Source: Deltaproteobacteria bacterium
GTDB taxonomy: Bacteria > Desulfobacterota > GWC2-55-46
Direction of reading: 5' to 3'
Length of the DNA: 64,000 bases
Assembly (NCBI GenBank): GCA_015075075.1
Contig: JABTVA010000001.1
Location: forward strand, 115,662-179,661
Part shown: positions 46,205 through 55,566 of the stretch, in pieces
Position numbering within the stretch: the first letter of the stretch is position 1
Layout: every line of letters starts with the position of its first letter
Translations under genes and position numbers: made by a program
Notes under the pieces: model-generated
The model's input: the letters and a program-made list of their open reading frames with translations, nothing else
Databases searched by the model: none
What the model was told of the DNA's origin: nothing

Positions 46205-47271
46205 CCCTTTCCGTTCCCATCGGCAGCCGGGGGCAGGAGGAGGTCTACCCTGGTGAGGCCGGGCCTGCTCTCTATCTGTATATCGCCTTTAAGGTCGCGC
46301 ATTATGCCGTAGCTCACGGAAAGGCCGAGGCCGTGCCCTTGCCGACCGGCTTTGTCGTAAAGAAGGGCTCGAAGACCCTCTTTAAAAGCTCCCGGGGGAT
46401 GCCGGGCCGTCATCGAAACGCTCACCTGAAGTGAAGCCGGAGAAGGACGTCGATTACAGAAACCTTCCGCCCCGTTCTCTCGACAGCGTCCATCGCGTTC
46501 CTTACGACGTTAAGAGAGGCCTGCCTGAACCTGTCCGGGTCCGTGGAGGCGGTATCCCGGGTCGAGGCTGGTGGAAAGCTCGACCGATTTCGACCCCTCC
46601 CCTTGTGGCGAACTTCAAGGCCCTCTGGACGAGCGGGTTGACGTCGGTCGGCTGAAGGCGCGTGGCCCCGGCCTGCGAAAAACCCAGGAGGTCGTTTATT
46701 ATGCCTCTGCACTTTCTATCTCGCCTTTCATGTCGGAGAGGTGCTCGCTCTGTGACCCCCTCGGAAGGTCCCGCGCGCCGCCCTTTTCCACCATGCGCGC
46801 TATTTCGTCGGAGATTATCGAGATGGTGCCGAGGGGGGTATTGAGCTCATGGGCTATGCCGGCGGCAAGCTGGCCTATGGCGGCCATCTTCTCGACCTTC
46901 TCCATAAGCTCCTCCTGCCGTATCCTTATGAGCCCCTTTCCGGTAACGTTCATTATGATCTCGAAGACGCTGCCCGGGGCGCCGCCCTTGCCGCCGGCGG
47001 GGACGGCAACGACCTCGAACTCGCGCGGCCCGCCGTCGCCCTCGAGCGTGAACTCGTAGTGGGCGGGCGTGCCGCATTCAATGGCCCGCCCGGTCGGGCA
47101 GATGGCGCAGAACTCCGAGCCCCGGCTCGCGACCCTGTAGCAGGCCCTTCTCCTGCCCGTCTGGGTCCCGAACCACTCGGCTGCCCTCTGGTTCATCCAC
47201 TGTATCCTGTGCCGGCAGTCTATATAGAGCAGCGCGGCGTCCAGGCTGTCGAGCGCTTCCTCGATCTTCAT
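46205..47271 (-). CDS. PAS histidine kinase, NtrB-like (frameshifted in this sequence)
   Basis: Starts [18 protein letters not shown] at 47269-47271. PAS domain (to about residue 120) with a CAICPTG cysteine pair, HisKA with [13 protein letters not shown], then HATPase pieces [10 protein letters not shown] and, after adding one G to each of two runs, [12 protein letters not shown] and [14 protein letters not shown]. The C-terminal end is uncertain by a few codons. Pairs with the sigma-54 regulator that begins about 10 bp further. No membrane segment, so a cytoplasmic signal; the CxxC pair may bind metal or heme. Confidence 0.78.
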
Positions 47272-47622
47272 GGGGTCAATCCGGATTGAGAAAGGGACCG
47301 CTTTCCGGGCCGGGACGGCCCCGGACCTTCGGACAACGGCCCTGCATTGGATTATACCCCTAAAAAACCGCCCCAGACAAGAAAAGATGTTATCAGGCCG
47401 CACGCGCGGCTTTTTTGAATTGCGCTACGGACGGCATGGACTTGCCGCGTTATTCGACGGACGTTAAGGATATTTCGGCTGCCACCACCCGGATACATGC
47501 ACGATTCGGGCTCCGTCGGGTCCACAGGGACCGGCCAGAGGACGGCTGCGGGGTATGCCGTGCCGAAGGCCTGTAGACGGGCAAAGCTTGGCAACCAGGG
47601 CCCGGTGTTCTATAATAGCGCC
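47272..47622. other. Divergent promoter region between the NtrB-like kinase and mrpE
   Basis: About 350 bp without a convincing gene. It must hold the promoter for the rightward antiporter operon and the leftward two-component genes. No sigma-54 or other recognised box was found by eye. Confidence 0.45.
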
Positions 47623-48114
47623 ATGCCGGTAACGAGCCGTAATTTTTCCTATATCCGCCTGGCCCTTCATGCCGCGCTGCTCCTCATCATCTGGTGGTCT
47701 CTCACGGACGGCGATACGGGGGCGCTCTACGCGGGCCTGCCCTTTGCCGTCATAGGCGCCGCAATCTGGTCGCTTCTCGGAAGCCCGCCACCGATAAGCG
47801 CCCGGGGGCTTGCGGCCTTCGTGCCGTTTTTCGCGTGGGAGTCGCTCCAGTCCGGGCTTGACGTTGCCTTCAGGGTATTCAATCCGCGCCTCCCGGTGGC
47901 GCCGGCCTTCATCCTTGTCCCGCTCCGGCTGCCCGAGAGCGCGCCGAGGACCTTCCTTGCCGGCGCGCTCAACCTTCTGCCCGGGACACTGAGCGTGGAG
48001 ATAAACAGGGACCTGATTCAGGTGCACGTGATCGACGAGAACGGAGGCGCAATGAGGAGATTGAAGATGCTTGAAGAGCGCGTGGCCGGCGTATTCGGCC
48101 TGCGGCTCGATTGA
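47623..48114 (+). CDS. mrpE: Mrp/Mnh cation:proton antiporter subunit E
   Basis: 163 residues from the ATG at 47623; the longer upstream frame is not homologous. MnhE family with three hydrophobic segments near the N-terminus and AGALNLLPGTLSVEINRDLIQVHVID. First gene of the nine-gene antiporter operon. Confidence 0.9.
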   Translation: MPVTSRNFSYIRLALHAALLLIIWWSLTDGDTGALYAGLPFAVIGAAIWSLLGSPPPISARGLAAFVPFFAWESLQSGLDVAFRVFNPRLPVAPAFILVPLRLPESAPRTFLAGALNLLPGTLSVEINRDLIQVHVIDENGGAMRRLKMLEERVAGVFGLRLD

Positions 48115-48125
48115 CGAGGGCCGGC

Positions 48126-48404
48126 ATGGACGGGCTCTGCTTCGCCCTTGCGGTTTTCCTGATACTCAACATACTCGCGGGCCTGTACCGCGTGCTCCGC
48201 GGCCCGACCAGGGCCGACAGGATGCTGGCCTTCCAGCTCTTCGGGACTACCGGGGTCGCAGCGCTCCTCCTCCTGTCCGAGGCCGCCGAAGAACCCATGC
48301 TCCGCGATATCGCCCTTGTCTTCGCGCTCCTTTCGGTCATAACGTCCGCCGGGTTCGCGAGGACGGTAAGAGGCCGGAACGGCCACGGGGGGAGCGGCGG
48401 ATGA
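48126..48404 (+). CDS. mrpF: Mrp/Mnh antiporter subunit F
   Basis: 92 residues from the ATG at 48126 (GAGG 6 nt upstream). Three helices and the family motif GPTRADRMLAFQ. Ends overlapping mrpG by ATGA. Confidence 0.9.
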   Translation: MDGLCFALAVFLILNILAGLYRVLRGPTRADRMLAFQLFGTTGVAALLLLSEAAEEPMLRDIALVFALLSVITSAGFARTVRGRNGHGGSGG

Positions 48405-48715
48405 CCGTGGTCGACGCGCTCTCGACGGCCCTCCTCCTTTCAGGGGCGGTCTTTTTCCTCGCGGGGACGGTCGGCATCATACGCCTCCCGGACGTCTACA
48501 CGAGGCTCCATGCCCTTACCAAGGCCGACAACCTCGGGCTGGGGCTCATAACGGCCGGGCTCGTCCTGCAGTCAGGGTCCCTTCCCGGAGCGATAAAACT
48601 CGCCCTCATATGGTTCCTGGTGATATCAAACAGCTCTACCATAAGCTATCTCATCGCGCATGCCGCGAAGAAATCGGGCGTAATGCCCTGGAGGAAAGGC
48701 GATGGAAAGCGTTAG
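48401..48715 (+). CDS. mrpG: Mrp/Mnh antiporter subunit G
   Basis: 104 residues. Three helices; VGIIRLPDVYTRLHALTKADNLG is the PhaG/MnhG signature. Starts ATGA over the mrpF stop; its end overlaps the next gene by 14 bp. Confidence 0.9.
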   Translation: MTVVDALSTALLLSGAVFFLAGTVGIIRLPDVYTRLHALTKADNLGLGLITAGLVLQSGSLPGAIKLALIWFLVISNSSTISYLIAHAAKKSGVMPWRKGDGKR

Positions 48716-48983
48716 CCTCCTCGATATAATCCTTGCCGCCTCGCTTATCCTCCTTGCCTGGCGGCTCGTGACCACGCCGGACCTCTTCAAGGCGGCCGTA
48801 CTTTTCATCACCCTGAGCCTCTTGATGGCCCTGGCCTGGGTGCGCCTCAAGGCCCCGGACATAGCCCTTGCCGAGGCGGCCATAGGCGCCGGGATCACCG
48901 GCATCCTCCTCATTGACACGCTCGGGCGGCTCGGCCCGGGACGTCGCGGCAGAGGGGACGGCGGCGGCGGGCAGGCGGGGTAA
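48702..48983 (+). CDS. DUF4040-type antiporter subunit (MbhD-like)
   Basis: 93 residues, three helices, with VRLKAPDIALAEAAIGAGITG, the DUF4040 signature found at the C-terminus of MrpA and in MbhD. Glutamate in ALAEAAIG probably lies in the ion pathway. Split from MrpA here. Ends with a Gly/Arg tail. Confidence 0.85.
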   Translation: MESVSLLDIILAASLILLAWRLVTTPDLFKAAVLFITLSLLMALAWVRLKAPDIALAEAAIGAGITGILLIDTLGRLGPGRRGRGDGGGGQAG

Positions 48984-48992
48984 GGAAACCGG

Positions 48993-49682
48993 ATGGGGAT
49001 CAGCAGGCTTCATAAAATATTTGCCGCCGTCCTCTCAGGAGGCCTCGCGCTGGCCCTTATCGCCTCTATTTCCGGCCTGAACGAGGGAGACGGCCTTTCG
49101 CGCCAGGTCCGCGCCTCTATCGAGGAAAGCGGCGTAAAAAGCGAGGTAACCGCCGTGCTCCTCAACTTCAGGGGCTATGATACCCTACTCGAAATAGCGG
49201 TGCTCCTCCTGGCGCTCATAGGCGTAACGGCCCTTGCCGAGGGGGAAACGGCCCCTGAGAAGGCCGATGTCCGCGACCCGGCCCTCTCAGGCCTTGCGGA
49301 GCTTATACTGCCGCTCATGGTGCTGGCCTCGGGCTACCTCCTCCATGCCGGCACATACGCGCCCGGAGGGGCGTTCCAGGCAGGGGCGGTGCTGGCGGCC
49401 GCCATACTCCTGGCGCGCCTTGCGGGGATTGCCGAGCCGGAAAGGCGGAAAGGCGCGCTCGCGGGCATTGCGGCCATCGGTTTCGCCGTCTTCCTCTCAG
49501 CGGCACTCGCGCCGCTTCTGCTCGGCGCGCGTTTTTTCGACTATCCCGGGCAGGCCGCTCACGCAATCATCGTCGTCGTCGAGGGGGCCCTGGCCATCTC
49601 GACCGCCTTGATACTCTACCTCCTGTTTTCCGAATGCTCCTCCATCCGGCAGTGGCGCGGGCGGAAAGGAGAGGCGGAATGA
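48993..49682 (+). CDS. mrpB: MbhE-MnhB fused antiporter subunit
   Basis: 229 residues. The first 85 match the MrpA C-terminal/MbhE segment (VTAVLLNFRGYDTLLEI). Residues about 95-220 are an MnhB domain (LMVLASGYLLHAGTYAPGGAFQAGAV). A natural fusion that replaces the MrpA tail plus MrpB. Overlaps mrpC by ATGA. Confidence 0.87.
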   Translation: MGISRLHKIFAAVLSGGLALALIASISGLNEGDGLSRQVRASIEESGVKSEVTAVLLNFRGYDTLLEIAVLLLALIGVTALAEGETAPEKADVRDPALSGLAELILPLMVLASGYLLHAGTYAPGGAFQAGAVLAAAILLARLAGIAEPERRKGALAGIAAIGFAVFLSAALAPLLLGARFFDYPGQAAHAIIVVVEGALAISTALILYLLFSECSSIRQWRGRKGEAE

Positions 49683-50005
49683 CACAATGGATGGCGTATT
49701 CCGTATGCGGGCTGCTCCTTTTCACAATCGGCCTCTACGGGACCATTGCCTACGGCCACGTCTTCCGGAAGGTACTCTCCTTCAACATAATGGGGAGCGG
49801 CATATTCCTTTTCCTCGTAAGCATAGCGGGCCGCGCGCCCGGCCACCCTGACCCGGTGCCCCATGCCATGGTGCTTACCGGCATAGTGGTGACCGTCAGC
49901 GCAACGGCCTTTGCCCTCGCGCTCCTGAGAAAGATGAATTCAGAAACCGGAGAGGAAAGCCTCGGGCCAGGGCAGGAATACCGTTCCGGAAAGGAGGGGG
50001 AGTGA
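49679..50005 (+). CDS. mrpC: Mrp/Mnh antiporter subunit C (NuoK-like)
   Basis: 108 residues from the ATG at 49679. Three helices, KVLSFNIMGSGIFLFLV and HAMVLTGIVVTVSATAFALAL, typical of the MnhC/NuoK family. The final TGA overlaps the next gene's GTG, or lies directly before the ATG at 50005. Confidence 0.88.
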   Translation: MTQWMAYSVCGLLLFTIGLYGTIAYGHVFRKVLSFNIMGSGIFLFLVSIAGRAPGHPDPVPHAMVLTGIVVTVSATAFALALLRKMNSETGEESLGPGQEYRSGKEGE

Positions 50006-51438
50006 TGCATGGCGCTCCGCCGTGGGCCGCACTGGTCATAGCCCTGCCGCTCGCTGCCGGGGTCCTGGCGCTCCTCTTCCGGGGCCGCCCGGCAAGGGCC
50101 GCTTCGGTCATATCGGCTCTCCTCATCCCCGGCTCGCTCGCACTGCTCTCGGGAACGGTCCTCCGGGGCGGCGCGCTCCGCTATCGCATAGGCGGATGGG
50201 GCGCGCCCCTCGGCATAGACCTTTTCGCTGACGGCCTGAGCATAGTGATGCTCTGGATGACCGCGTTCGTGGGTACGGCCGTCACGGCCTACTCCGTCTT
50301 CTACTTCCGGGGTAATGCTGAAAAAGAGCGCTTCTTCTGGCCGCTCTGGATGTTTCTCTGGGCCGGGCTCAATGCAATTTTCCTTTCAGGGGACGTCTTC
50401 AACCTCTACGTCTCGCTCGAGGTGATGGGGCTCTCGGCGGTGGCCCTCGTCTGCATCGCGGGAGGCAGAGAGGCCCTCACGGCCGGCTTGAGGTATTTCC
50501 TTGTGGCCATAACGGGCTCCCTCACCTATCTCCTCGGCGTGGCCATGCTCTACGCCCAGTACGGGTCGCTCGATATCTACCTTATCGGCGAGGCTGCCGG
50601 GCCGGGGCCTGCCGCGGCTACGGCGGCGGCGCTCATGACAGCCGGCCTCCTGGCCAAGACCGCGCTCTTCCCGCTCCATTTCTGGCTCCCGAGGGCGCAC
50701 GCGAGCGCGCTCTCCCCGGTAAGCGCCGTCCTTTCGGCGCTGGTCGTAAAGGCGTCCTTCTACATGGTGCTGCGCCTCTGGACTGACGCCTTCGGGAACG
50801 CGCTTGCCCCCCAGGCCGGCCTCTTCCTCGGCGCGCTCGGATGCGCGGCGGTCGTCTGGGGCGCGCTCATGGCGATGAGGCAGAAGAGGCTTAAGATGCT
50901 CGTAGCCTACTCGACCGTCAGCCAGATAGGCTACCTCTTTCTCTTCTTCCCCATGGCGGCCCACCCGGACGCGTTTACCGGGGCCGTGTACCAGGCCCTC
51001 TCCCACGCATTCGCAAAGGCGTCCATATTCCTGTCCGTCGGCAACATGATGAGGTCCGTCGGCAACGACGCCATCGAGGGGCTCGCCGGGGCCGGGAAGA
51101 GCGTCCAGACGAGCGTATTCGCATTCGGCATCTCGGGGGCGAGCCTGATGGGCCTTCCGCCGAGCGGAGGCTTCATAGCCAAATGGCAGCTCGTAAAGGC
51201 CTCCGTCGAAACGGGGCAGTGGTGGTGGGCCGCCGTGATAATGGCCGGGGGCCTGCTTGCGGCGGCCTACGTATTCCCGGTCCTCAGGCGCTCTTTCGCG
51301 GACGGGGGGGCCGCCGGAGAGGCCTTAAAGGTGCCGTACGGGATGGAGGCAGCGGCTATGGCCCTGGCCGTGCTTTCCCTTGTCCTCGGGATAGGCGCGG
51401 CAATACCGCTTTCTTTTTTCTGGCCTGCACGGTTATGA
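50005..51438 (+). CDS. mrpD: Proton-translocating antiporter subunit, MrpD-like (first of three)
   Basis: 477 residues from the ATG at 50005 (AGGAGGGGG upstream); GTG at 50002 is an alternative. NuoL/M/N fold with about 14 helices: SLEVMGLSAVALV, the Lys of TAGLLAKTALFPLHFWLPRAHASA, AYSTVSQIGYLFLF and LPPSGGFIAKWQL. Channel Glu and Lys residues are present. Confidence 0.9.
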   Translation: MHGAPPWAALVIALPLAAGVLALLFRGRPARAASVISALLIPGSLALLSGTVLRGGALRYRIGGWGAPLGIDLFADGLSIVMLWMTAFVGTAVTAYSVFYFRGNAEKERFFWPLWMFLWAGLNAIFLSGDVFNLYVSLEVMGLSAVALVCIAGGREALTAGLRYFLVAITGSLTYLLGVAMLYAQYGSLDIYLIGEAAGPGPAAATAAALMTAGLLAKTALFPLHFWLPRAHASALSPVSAVLSALVVKASFYMVLRLWTDAFGNALAPQAGLFLGALGCAAVVWGALMAMRQKRLKMLVAYSTVSQIGYLFLFFPMAAHPDAFTGAVYQALSHAFAKASIFLSVGNMMRSVGNDAIEGLAGAGKSVQTSVFAFGISGASLMGLPPSGGFIAKWQLVKASVETGQWWWAAVIMAGGLLAAAYVFPVLRRSFADGGAAGEALKVPYGMEAAAMALAVLSLVLGIGAAIPLSFFWPARL

Positions 51439-51451
51439 GGAAGGGATTCAA

Positions 51452-52946
51452 ATGAGCGCTGAAAACTGGATGCCGATATTCGTCCTCATGAGCTCTTTAT
51501 GACCGGGCTCCTCATCTTCAGCCTGGATGAGAGCCGGCACGCGCTCAGGATGCACCTCAACATGCTCGGGGCCACGGTTAAGCTCGTCCTCGTCGGCGTC
51601 ATGCTCTGGGGCGTCTTCCACGAGAGGGCGTACGAGATGCGCTTTCCCGTGGGCGGGCATTGAGATGATATTCAGGGCGGACGCCCTGGCGATGATCTTC
51701 CTCACTTCTCTCCGCGGTCCTCTGGCTCGTTACGACGGCCTATGCGGTCGGCTATCTCGAAGGAGCGCCGAACAGGAGGAGGTTCTTCGGGTTCTTCAGC
51801 CTCTGCGTCACCTCCACAATGGGAATATCGCTCGCCGGGAACCTCTTTACCTTCTTCATATTCTACGAGATGCTCACGCTTACGACCTACCCGCTCGTGG
51901 TGCACAGGGGCACGAAAAAGGCGCTGGACGCGGGCGCTACCTATCTCAGGTACACGCTCGTCGGCGGCGCGGTGCTGCTTGTCGGCATAATCTGGCTCCA
52001 TGCCATTGCCGGGCCGTTCGAGTTCACGACCGGCGGGGCGCTCGGCCACCTGGGCCCGGAGCATGCGTCCTCCCTCGTAATCATCTTCGCGGTCCTCATG
52101 GCCGGGCTCGGGGTGAAGGCGGCGATAGTGCCCCTTCACGGATGGCTCCCGACCGCCATGGTCGCGCCAGCTCCGGTAAGCGCGCTACTTCACGCGGTCG
52201 CGGTCGTCAAGGCGGGTGTTTTCGGCATCGTGCGGGTCGTCTATAACGTCTACGGCATCGAGTCCGCCTCGGCACTGGGCGTGACCGCGCCGCTGGCCGC
52301 GGTCGCGGCGGTGACGATAGTATACGCCTCAGTAAGGGCCCTATCGCAGGACGACTTGAAGAGAAGGCTCGCCTTCTCCACCGTCAGCCAGCTGTCGTAC
52401 ATAATCCTCGGCATAGCGCTTGCCGGGCCGATATCCACGGTCGGGGGGCTCGCGCACCTGGCGCACCAGGGCATAATGAAGATAACCCTCTTTTTCTCGG
52501 CGGGGATAATCGCCGAGACCATAGGGCTGCACAGGATAAGCGAGATGAACGGGGTTGGCCGAAGGCTCCCCGTCACCTCAGCCGCGTTCACGGTCGCGGC
52601 CCTCGGCATGATAGGCGTTCCGCCCACGGCGGGTTTCATCTCCAAATGGTACCTCGGGACCGGCGCGCTCGCCTCCGGGCAGCCCTGGGTCCTCGCTGTG
52701 CTGGCCGTGAGCACGCTCCTGAACGCGGCCTATTTCCTTCCCGTGATAAACGCCATCTGGTTCGGGGAGCGCAGCGCCTCCTGGCCGGAAGAGAAGGGAC
52801 GGGGGCGGTTCTGGGAGGCCGACCCCTGGCTCCTGGCGCCGATATGCGTGACCGCGGCCATGACCGTGCTCGCGGGCCTGCTCGCAGGCGAGTTCTTCAG
52901 CCCCCTCGAATGGGCGAAGCTCATAGCCTGGAGGGAATACAGGTGA
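51452..52946 (+). CDS. Proton-translocating antiporter subunit, MrpD-like (second; frameshifted in this sequence)
   Basis: Starts MSAENWMPIFVLMSS at 51452. Frame lost near 51490 (one base), 51660 (G run) and 51705 (one extra T). Corrected, it reads MTGLLIFSLDESRHALRM, then FPVGGGIEMIFRADALAMI, and then the open frame with FYEMLTLTTYPLVVHRGTKK, VPLHGWLPTAMVAPAPVSA and FSTVSQLSYIILG. About 500 residues. Ends GTGA over the third copy's start. Confidence 0.83.
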
Positions 52947-54697
52947 CCGAGGGTCTCCTCATATCCGCAGGAGGCGCGCTCAGTCCGTGGCTTCCCGCTA
53001 TCGCAGCCGCCCTGCCGCTCCTTTTAGCTCCCCTTTCGAAGTTCGGGGAAAGCCGGTCCGTCATGCTCTGGCTTGCGCTCATCCCGTCTCTCTTCGCGGC
53101 TAGCCTGGCCGTATCCGGCTACAGGGCTGTCGAGGCCTATCCGGGCGCGCTCCTGGGCCTGAGGCTCGGCCTCGATGACATTGGGGCGGCGTTCCTCCTC
53201 TTCACCTCCTTTCTATGGGCGGCCGCCGGCGCATACGCGAATTATTACATCGAGGGAGAGGGGTCGAGGAGGAGGTTCCTCTTTTTCCACCTCCTCGCGA
53301 TGTCCGGCAATTTCGGAGTGATACTGGCGCAGGACATCGCGGGCTTTTACATGTTCTTCGCGCTCCTGACCTTTTCAGCCTACGCGCTGGTGATACATGA
53401 CGGCACCGGGGCGGCGCTCCGCGCCGGCAGGGTGTATATTGCGATGGCAGTCCTCGGCGAGGCCCTCCTTGCAGCGGGGTTTTTCCTTGCAGCGGACGCG
53501 GCGGGCGGGCTGACCGATCTATCATTCATCCCGTCGGCTGTCGCAAGCGGTACCTACGGCGATTTAACCATTGCGCTGCTCATTTCAGGCTTCGGGATAA
53601 AGGCCGGCCTGGTGGTCCTCCACGTATGGCTGCCGCTCGCCCACCCGGTCGCCCCCGTGCCGGCAAGCGCGCTCCTTAGCGGGGCCATGATAAAGGCGGG
53701 CTTGCTCGGCTGGATAAGGTTCCTGCCGCTGGGTGAAGCAGCGCTTCCGGGATGGGGTTGGCTCCTCATAGGAGCCGGCCTTTCAGGGGCCTTCTACGGT
53801 GCGGTCGCGGGCTCTCTACAGGATGATAAAAAGACCGTCCTCGCGTATTCGAGCGTAAGCCAGATGGGAGTGATGGCCGCTGCCCTGGGCCTTGCCCTCA
53901 TCGCGCCGGATGCGTGGCCAGGGGTCCTCGCTGCTGTACTTATCCTTGCGGCGCACCATGCCTTCGCAAAGGGGGCGCTATTCCTCTCGACCGGCATCCC
54001 CATGCCGGGCAGGCATCGTGTCCCGGCGCGCGCCCTCTTTTTAACAGGCGTGCTGTTACCCGCCCTGGCCCTTGCCGGAGCGCCGTTTACGACCGGCATC
54101 ATAGCAAAGACGGCCCTCAAGGAAAGCCTCTCCTTCCTGCCTGCCGGCGAAGGCCCGGCAATGGAGGCTATGCTCCTCCTCTCGTCAATTGCGAGTTCCG
54201 TTATAATGGCCAGGTTCGTTATCGTCATGCTCCGGACGGAAAGCCCCCGTGCCGGAGACCGCCAGGCCTGGCCCGGCCTGGTGCTCCCCTGGGCCGCGCT
54301 GGTTGCGCTCGCTCCGGCCGTTCTTCTCATGCTCCATTGGGAAAGCTCCGCAGTATTGAATCCCTCGCTCCAGTCCGTGGTCGCGTCAGTCTACCCGATC
54401 ATGGCAGGGGCCCTTGCCTATGCCGTCATGGCGATGCTGGCCCGAAGAACGGCCTTCAGGATATCTGTCCCTCCCGGGGACCTGCTGGTCGTTATGCTTC
54501 CTTTTCTGGACGCGGCGAGGAGGGCTTTAACGGTGGCGTCTTCCGCCCTTTCAATCGGGCCGGGCCGGGCCGCCAGGACGGCAGGACTCAATGAGGCCCT
54601 TACAAAAAGTCTGGAAAGGATTGAGGCGGGGTTCCTCGACGGCTTGGGCTGGCTGCTTTTCCTTGCCGTCGCGGCCGGGCTGGCGCTCCTTGCCTGA
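52943..54697 (+). CDS. Proton-translocating antiporter subunit, NuoL/HyfB-like (third)
   Basis: 584 residues from GTG at 52943. Channel motifs GIKAGLVVLHVWLPLAHPVAPVPASA, AYSSVSQMGVMAA, ILAAHHAFAKGALFLS and APFTTGIIAKTALKE. C-terminal extension (about 480-584) includes an amphipathic helix and a final membrane anchor, like the long C-terminus of NuoL/HyfB. Last gene of the antiporter operon. Confidence 0.87.
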   Translation: MTEGLLISAGGALSPWLPAIAAALPLLLAPLSKFGESRSVMLWLALIPSLFAASLAVSGYRAVEAYPGALLGLRLGLDDIGAAFLLFTSFLWAAAGAYANYYIEGEGSRRRFLFFHLLAMSGNFGVILAQDIAGFYMFFALLTFSAYALVIHDGTGAALRAGRVYIAMAVLGEALLAAGFFLAADAAGGLTDLSFIPSAVASGTYGDLTIALLISGFGIKAGLVVLHVWLPLAHPVAPVPASALLSGAMIKAGLLGWIRFLPLGEAALPGWGWLLIGAGLSGAFYGAVAGSLQDDKKTVLAYSSVSQMGVMAAALGLALIAPDAWPGVLAAVLILAAHHAFAKGALFLSTGIPMPGRHRVPARALFLTGVLLPALALAGAPFTTGIIAKTALKESLSFLPAGEGPAMEAMLLLSSIASSVIMARFVIVMLRTESPRAGDRQAWPGLVLPWAALVALAPAVLLMLHWESSAVLNPSLQSVVASVYPIMAGALAYAVMAMLARRTAFRISVPPGDLLVVMLPFLDAARRALTVASSALSIGPGRAARTAGLNEALTKSLERIEAGFLDGLGWLLFLAVAAGLALLA

Positions 54698-54785
54698 ACC
54701 CCTTCCCGGCGAATACGCTTTTTTTTACGAGGCCGATGCGAAAATCTGTTGACGGGCGGACAGGATCATGCTAAATACTTTTTAT

Positions 54786-54804
54786 GAAATTGATTTTCAA
54801 TATC
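54786..54804 (+). promoter_or_regulatory. Fur-type box, distal to exbB
   Basis: GAAATTGATTTTCAATATC agrees with GATAATGATAATCATTATC at 14 of 19 positions. Confidence 0.7.
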
Positions 54805-54915
54805 AATTTGGAAGTAAATAGTTGCCCATGCCCCTGCTCCGATGCGCTGAAACGAACAAGCCTCTGGGAACACTTCGTTTACAGATAATAACCCTGTTTT
54901 TTTTGCAACTTAAAT

Positions 54916-54934
54916 GAAAATGAATGTCAATTTC
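54916..54934 (+). promoter_or_regulatory. Fur-type box, proximal to exbB
   Basis: GAAAATGAATGTCAATTTC, 13 of 19 matches. It begins 130 bp after the distal box and 36 bp before the exbB ATG, in a position to block transcription. Confidence 0.7.
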
Positions 54935-54951
54935 ATTTAAAGGGGCGCATT

Positions 54952-55566
54952 ATGATTGAACTTTTTTTTAAGGGCGGGCCGCTCATGTACCCGATCATAG
55001 CGTGCTCGGTCTTCACTCTCGCCATCGGGGCCGAGCGGGCCTTCTATTATATAAGGACGGCCGACCGCAAGGATTTCCTCAAGGAGGTGCGGGCGCTCAT
55101 CTCGAAAAAAGAGTTCGACAGGGCGCGTTCCCTTTCTGCGGATGCCAGGGGCCCGCTGGCTGCGGTAATCGCCGAGGCGCTCCTCAAGAGAGAGCTGGGC
55201 GTACCGGCAGTCGGGGAAGCCATTTCATTCAGAGGGTCCCTCGAACTCAAAGGCATGAGCAGAAACCTCCATGTTCTTGAGCTTATCGGGAGGGTTGCCC
55301 CCCTCATGGGTCTACTAGGTACCGTGCTCGGCATGGTGGCCGCCTTCATGGCCGTGTCCGCCTCCAGGGGCCAGGTAGAGCCATCCATGCTGGCCGGGGG
55401 CATCTGGGAGGCCCTTATAACTACCGTGGCCGGGCTCTCGGTGGCAATACCGGCGCTCGTGCTCCATCATTTTTTCGAGGACAGGGTCAAGGAGACAGCG
55501 TACAGGATAAGGCACCACGGCGCCGAGCTGATGGAGATATTGAAGGAATCCGATGATAGAGCTTGA
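54952..55566 (+). CDS. exbB: ExbB-type energy transduction protein
   Basis: 204 residues, three membrane segments; GRVAPLMGLLGTVLGMVAAF and GGIWEALITTVAGLSVAIPAL are MotA/TolQ/ExbB signatures. Distinguished from tolQ at 24.5 kb by its Fur-box promoter and TonB neighbours. Overlaps exbD by 14 bp. Confidence 0.92.
   Translation: MIELFFKGGPLMYPIIACSVFTLAIGAERAFYYIRTADRKDFLKEVRALISKKEFDRARSLSADARGPLAAVIAEALLKRELGVPAVGEAISFRGSLELKGMSRNLHVLELIGRVAPLMGLLGTVLGMVAAFMAVSASRGQVEPSMLAGGIWEALITTVAGLSVAIPALVLHHFFEDRVKETAYRIRHHGAELMEILKESDDRA

Noticed and set aside
45050..46700. Programmed frameshifting or selenocysteine to explain the broken NtrBC-like genes
   Set aside because: Breaks are numerous, scattered, and lie at G/C runs; single-base additions restore canonical motifs. 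No SECIS-like element or slippery pattern was seen.
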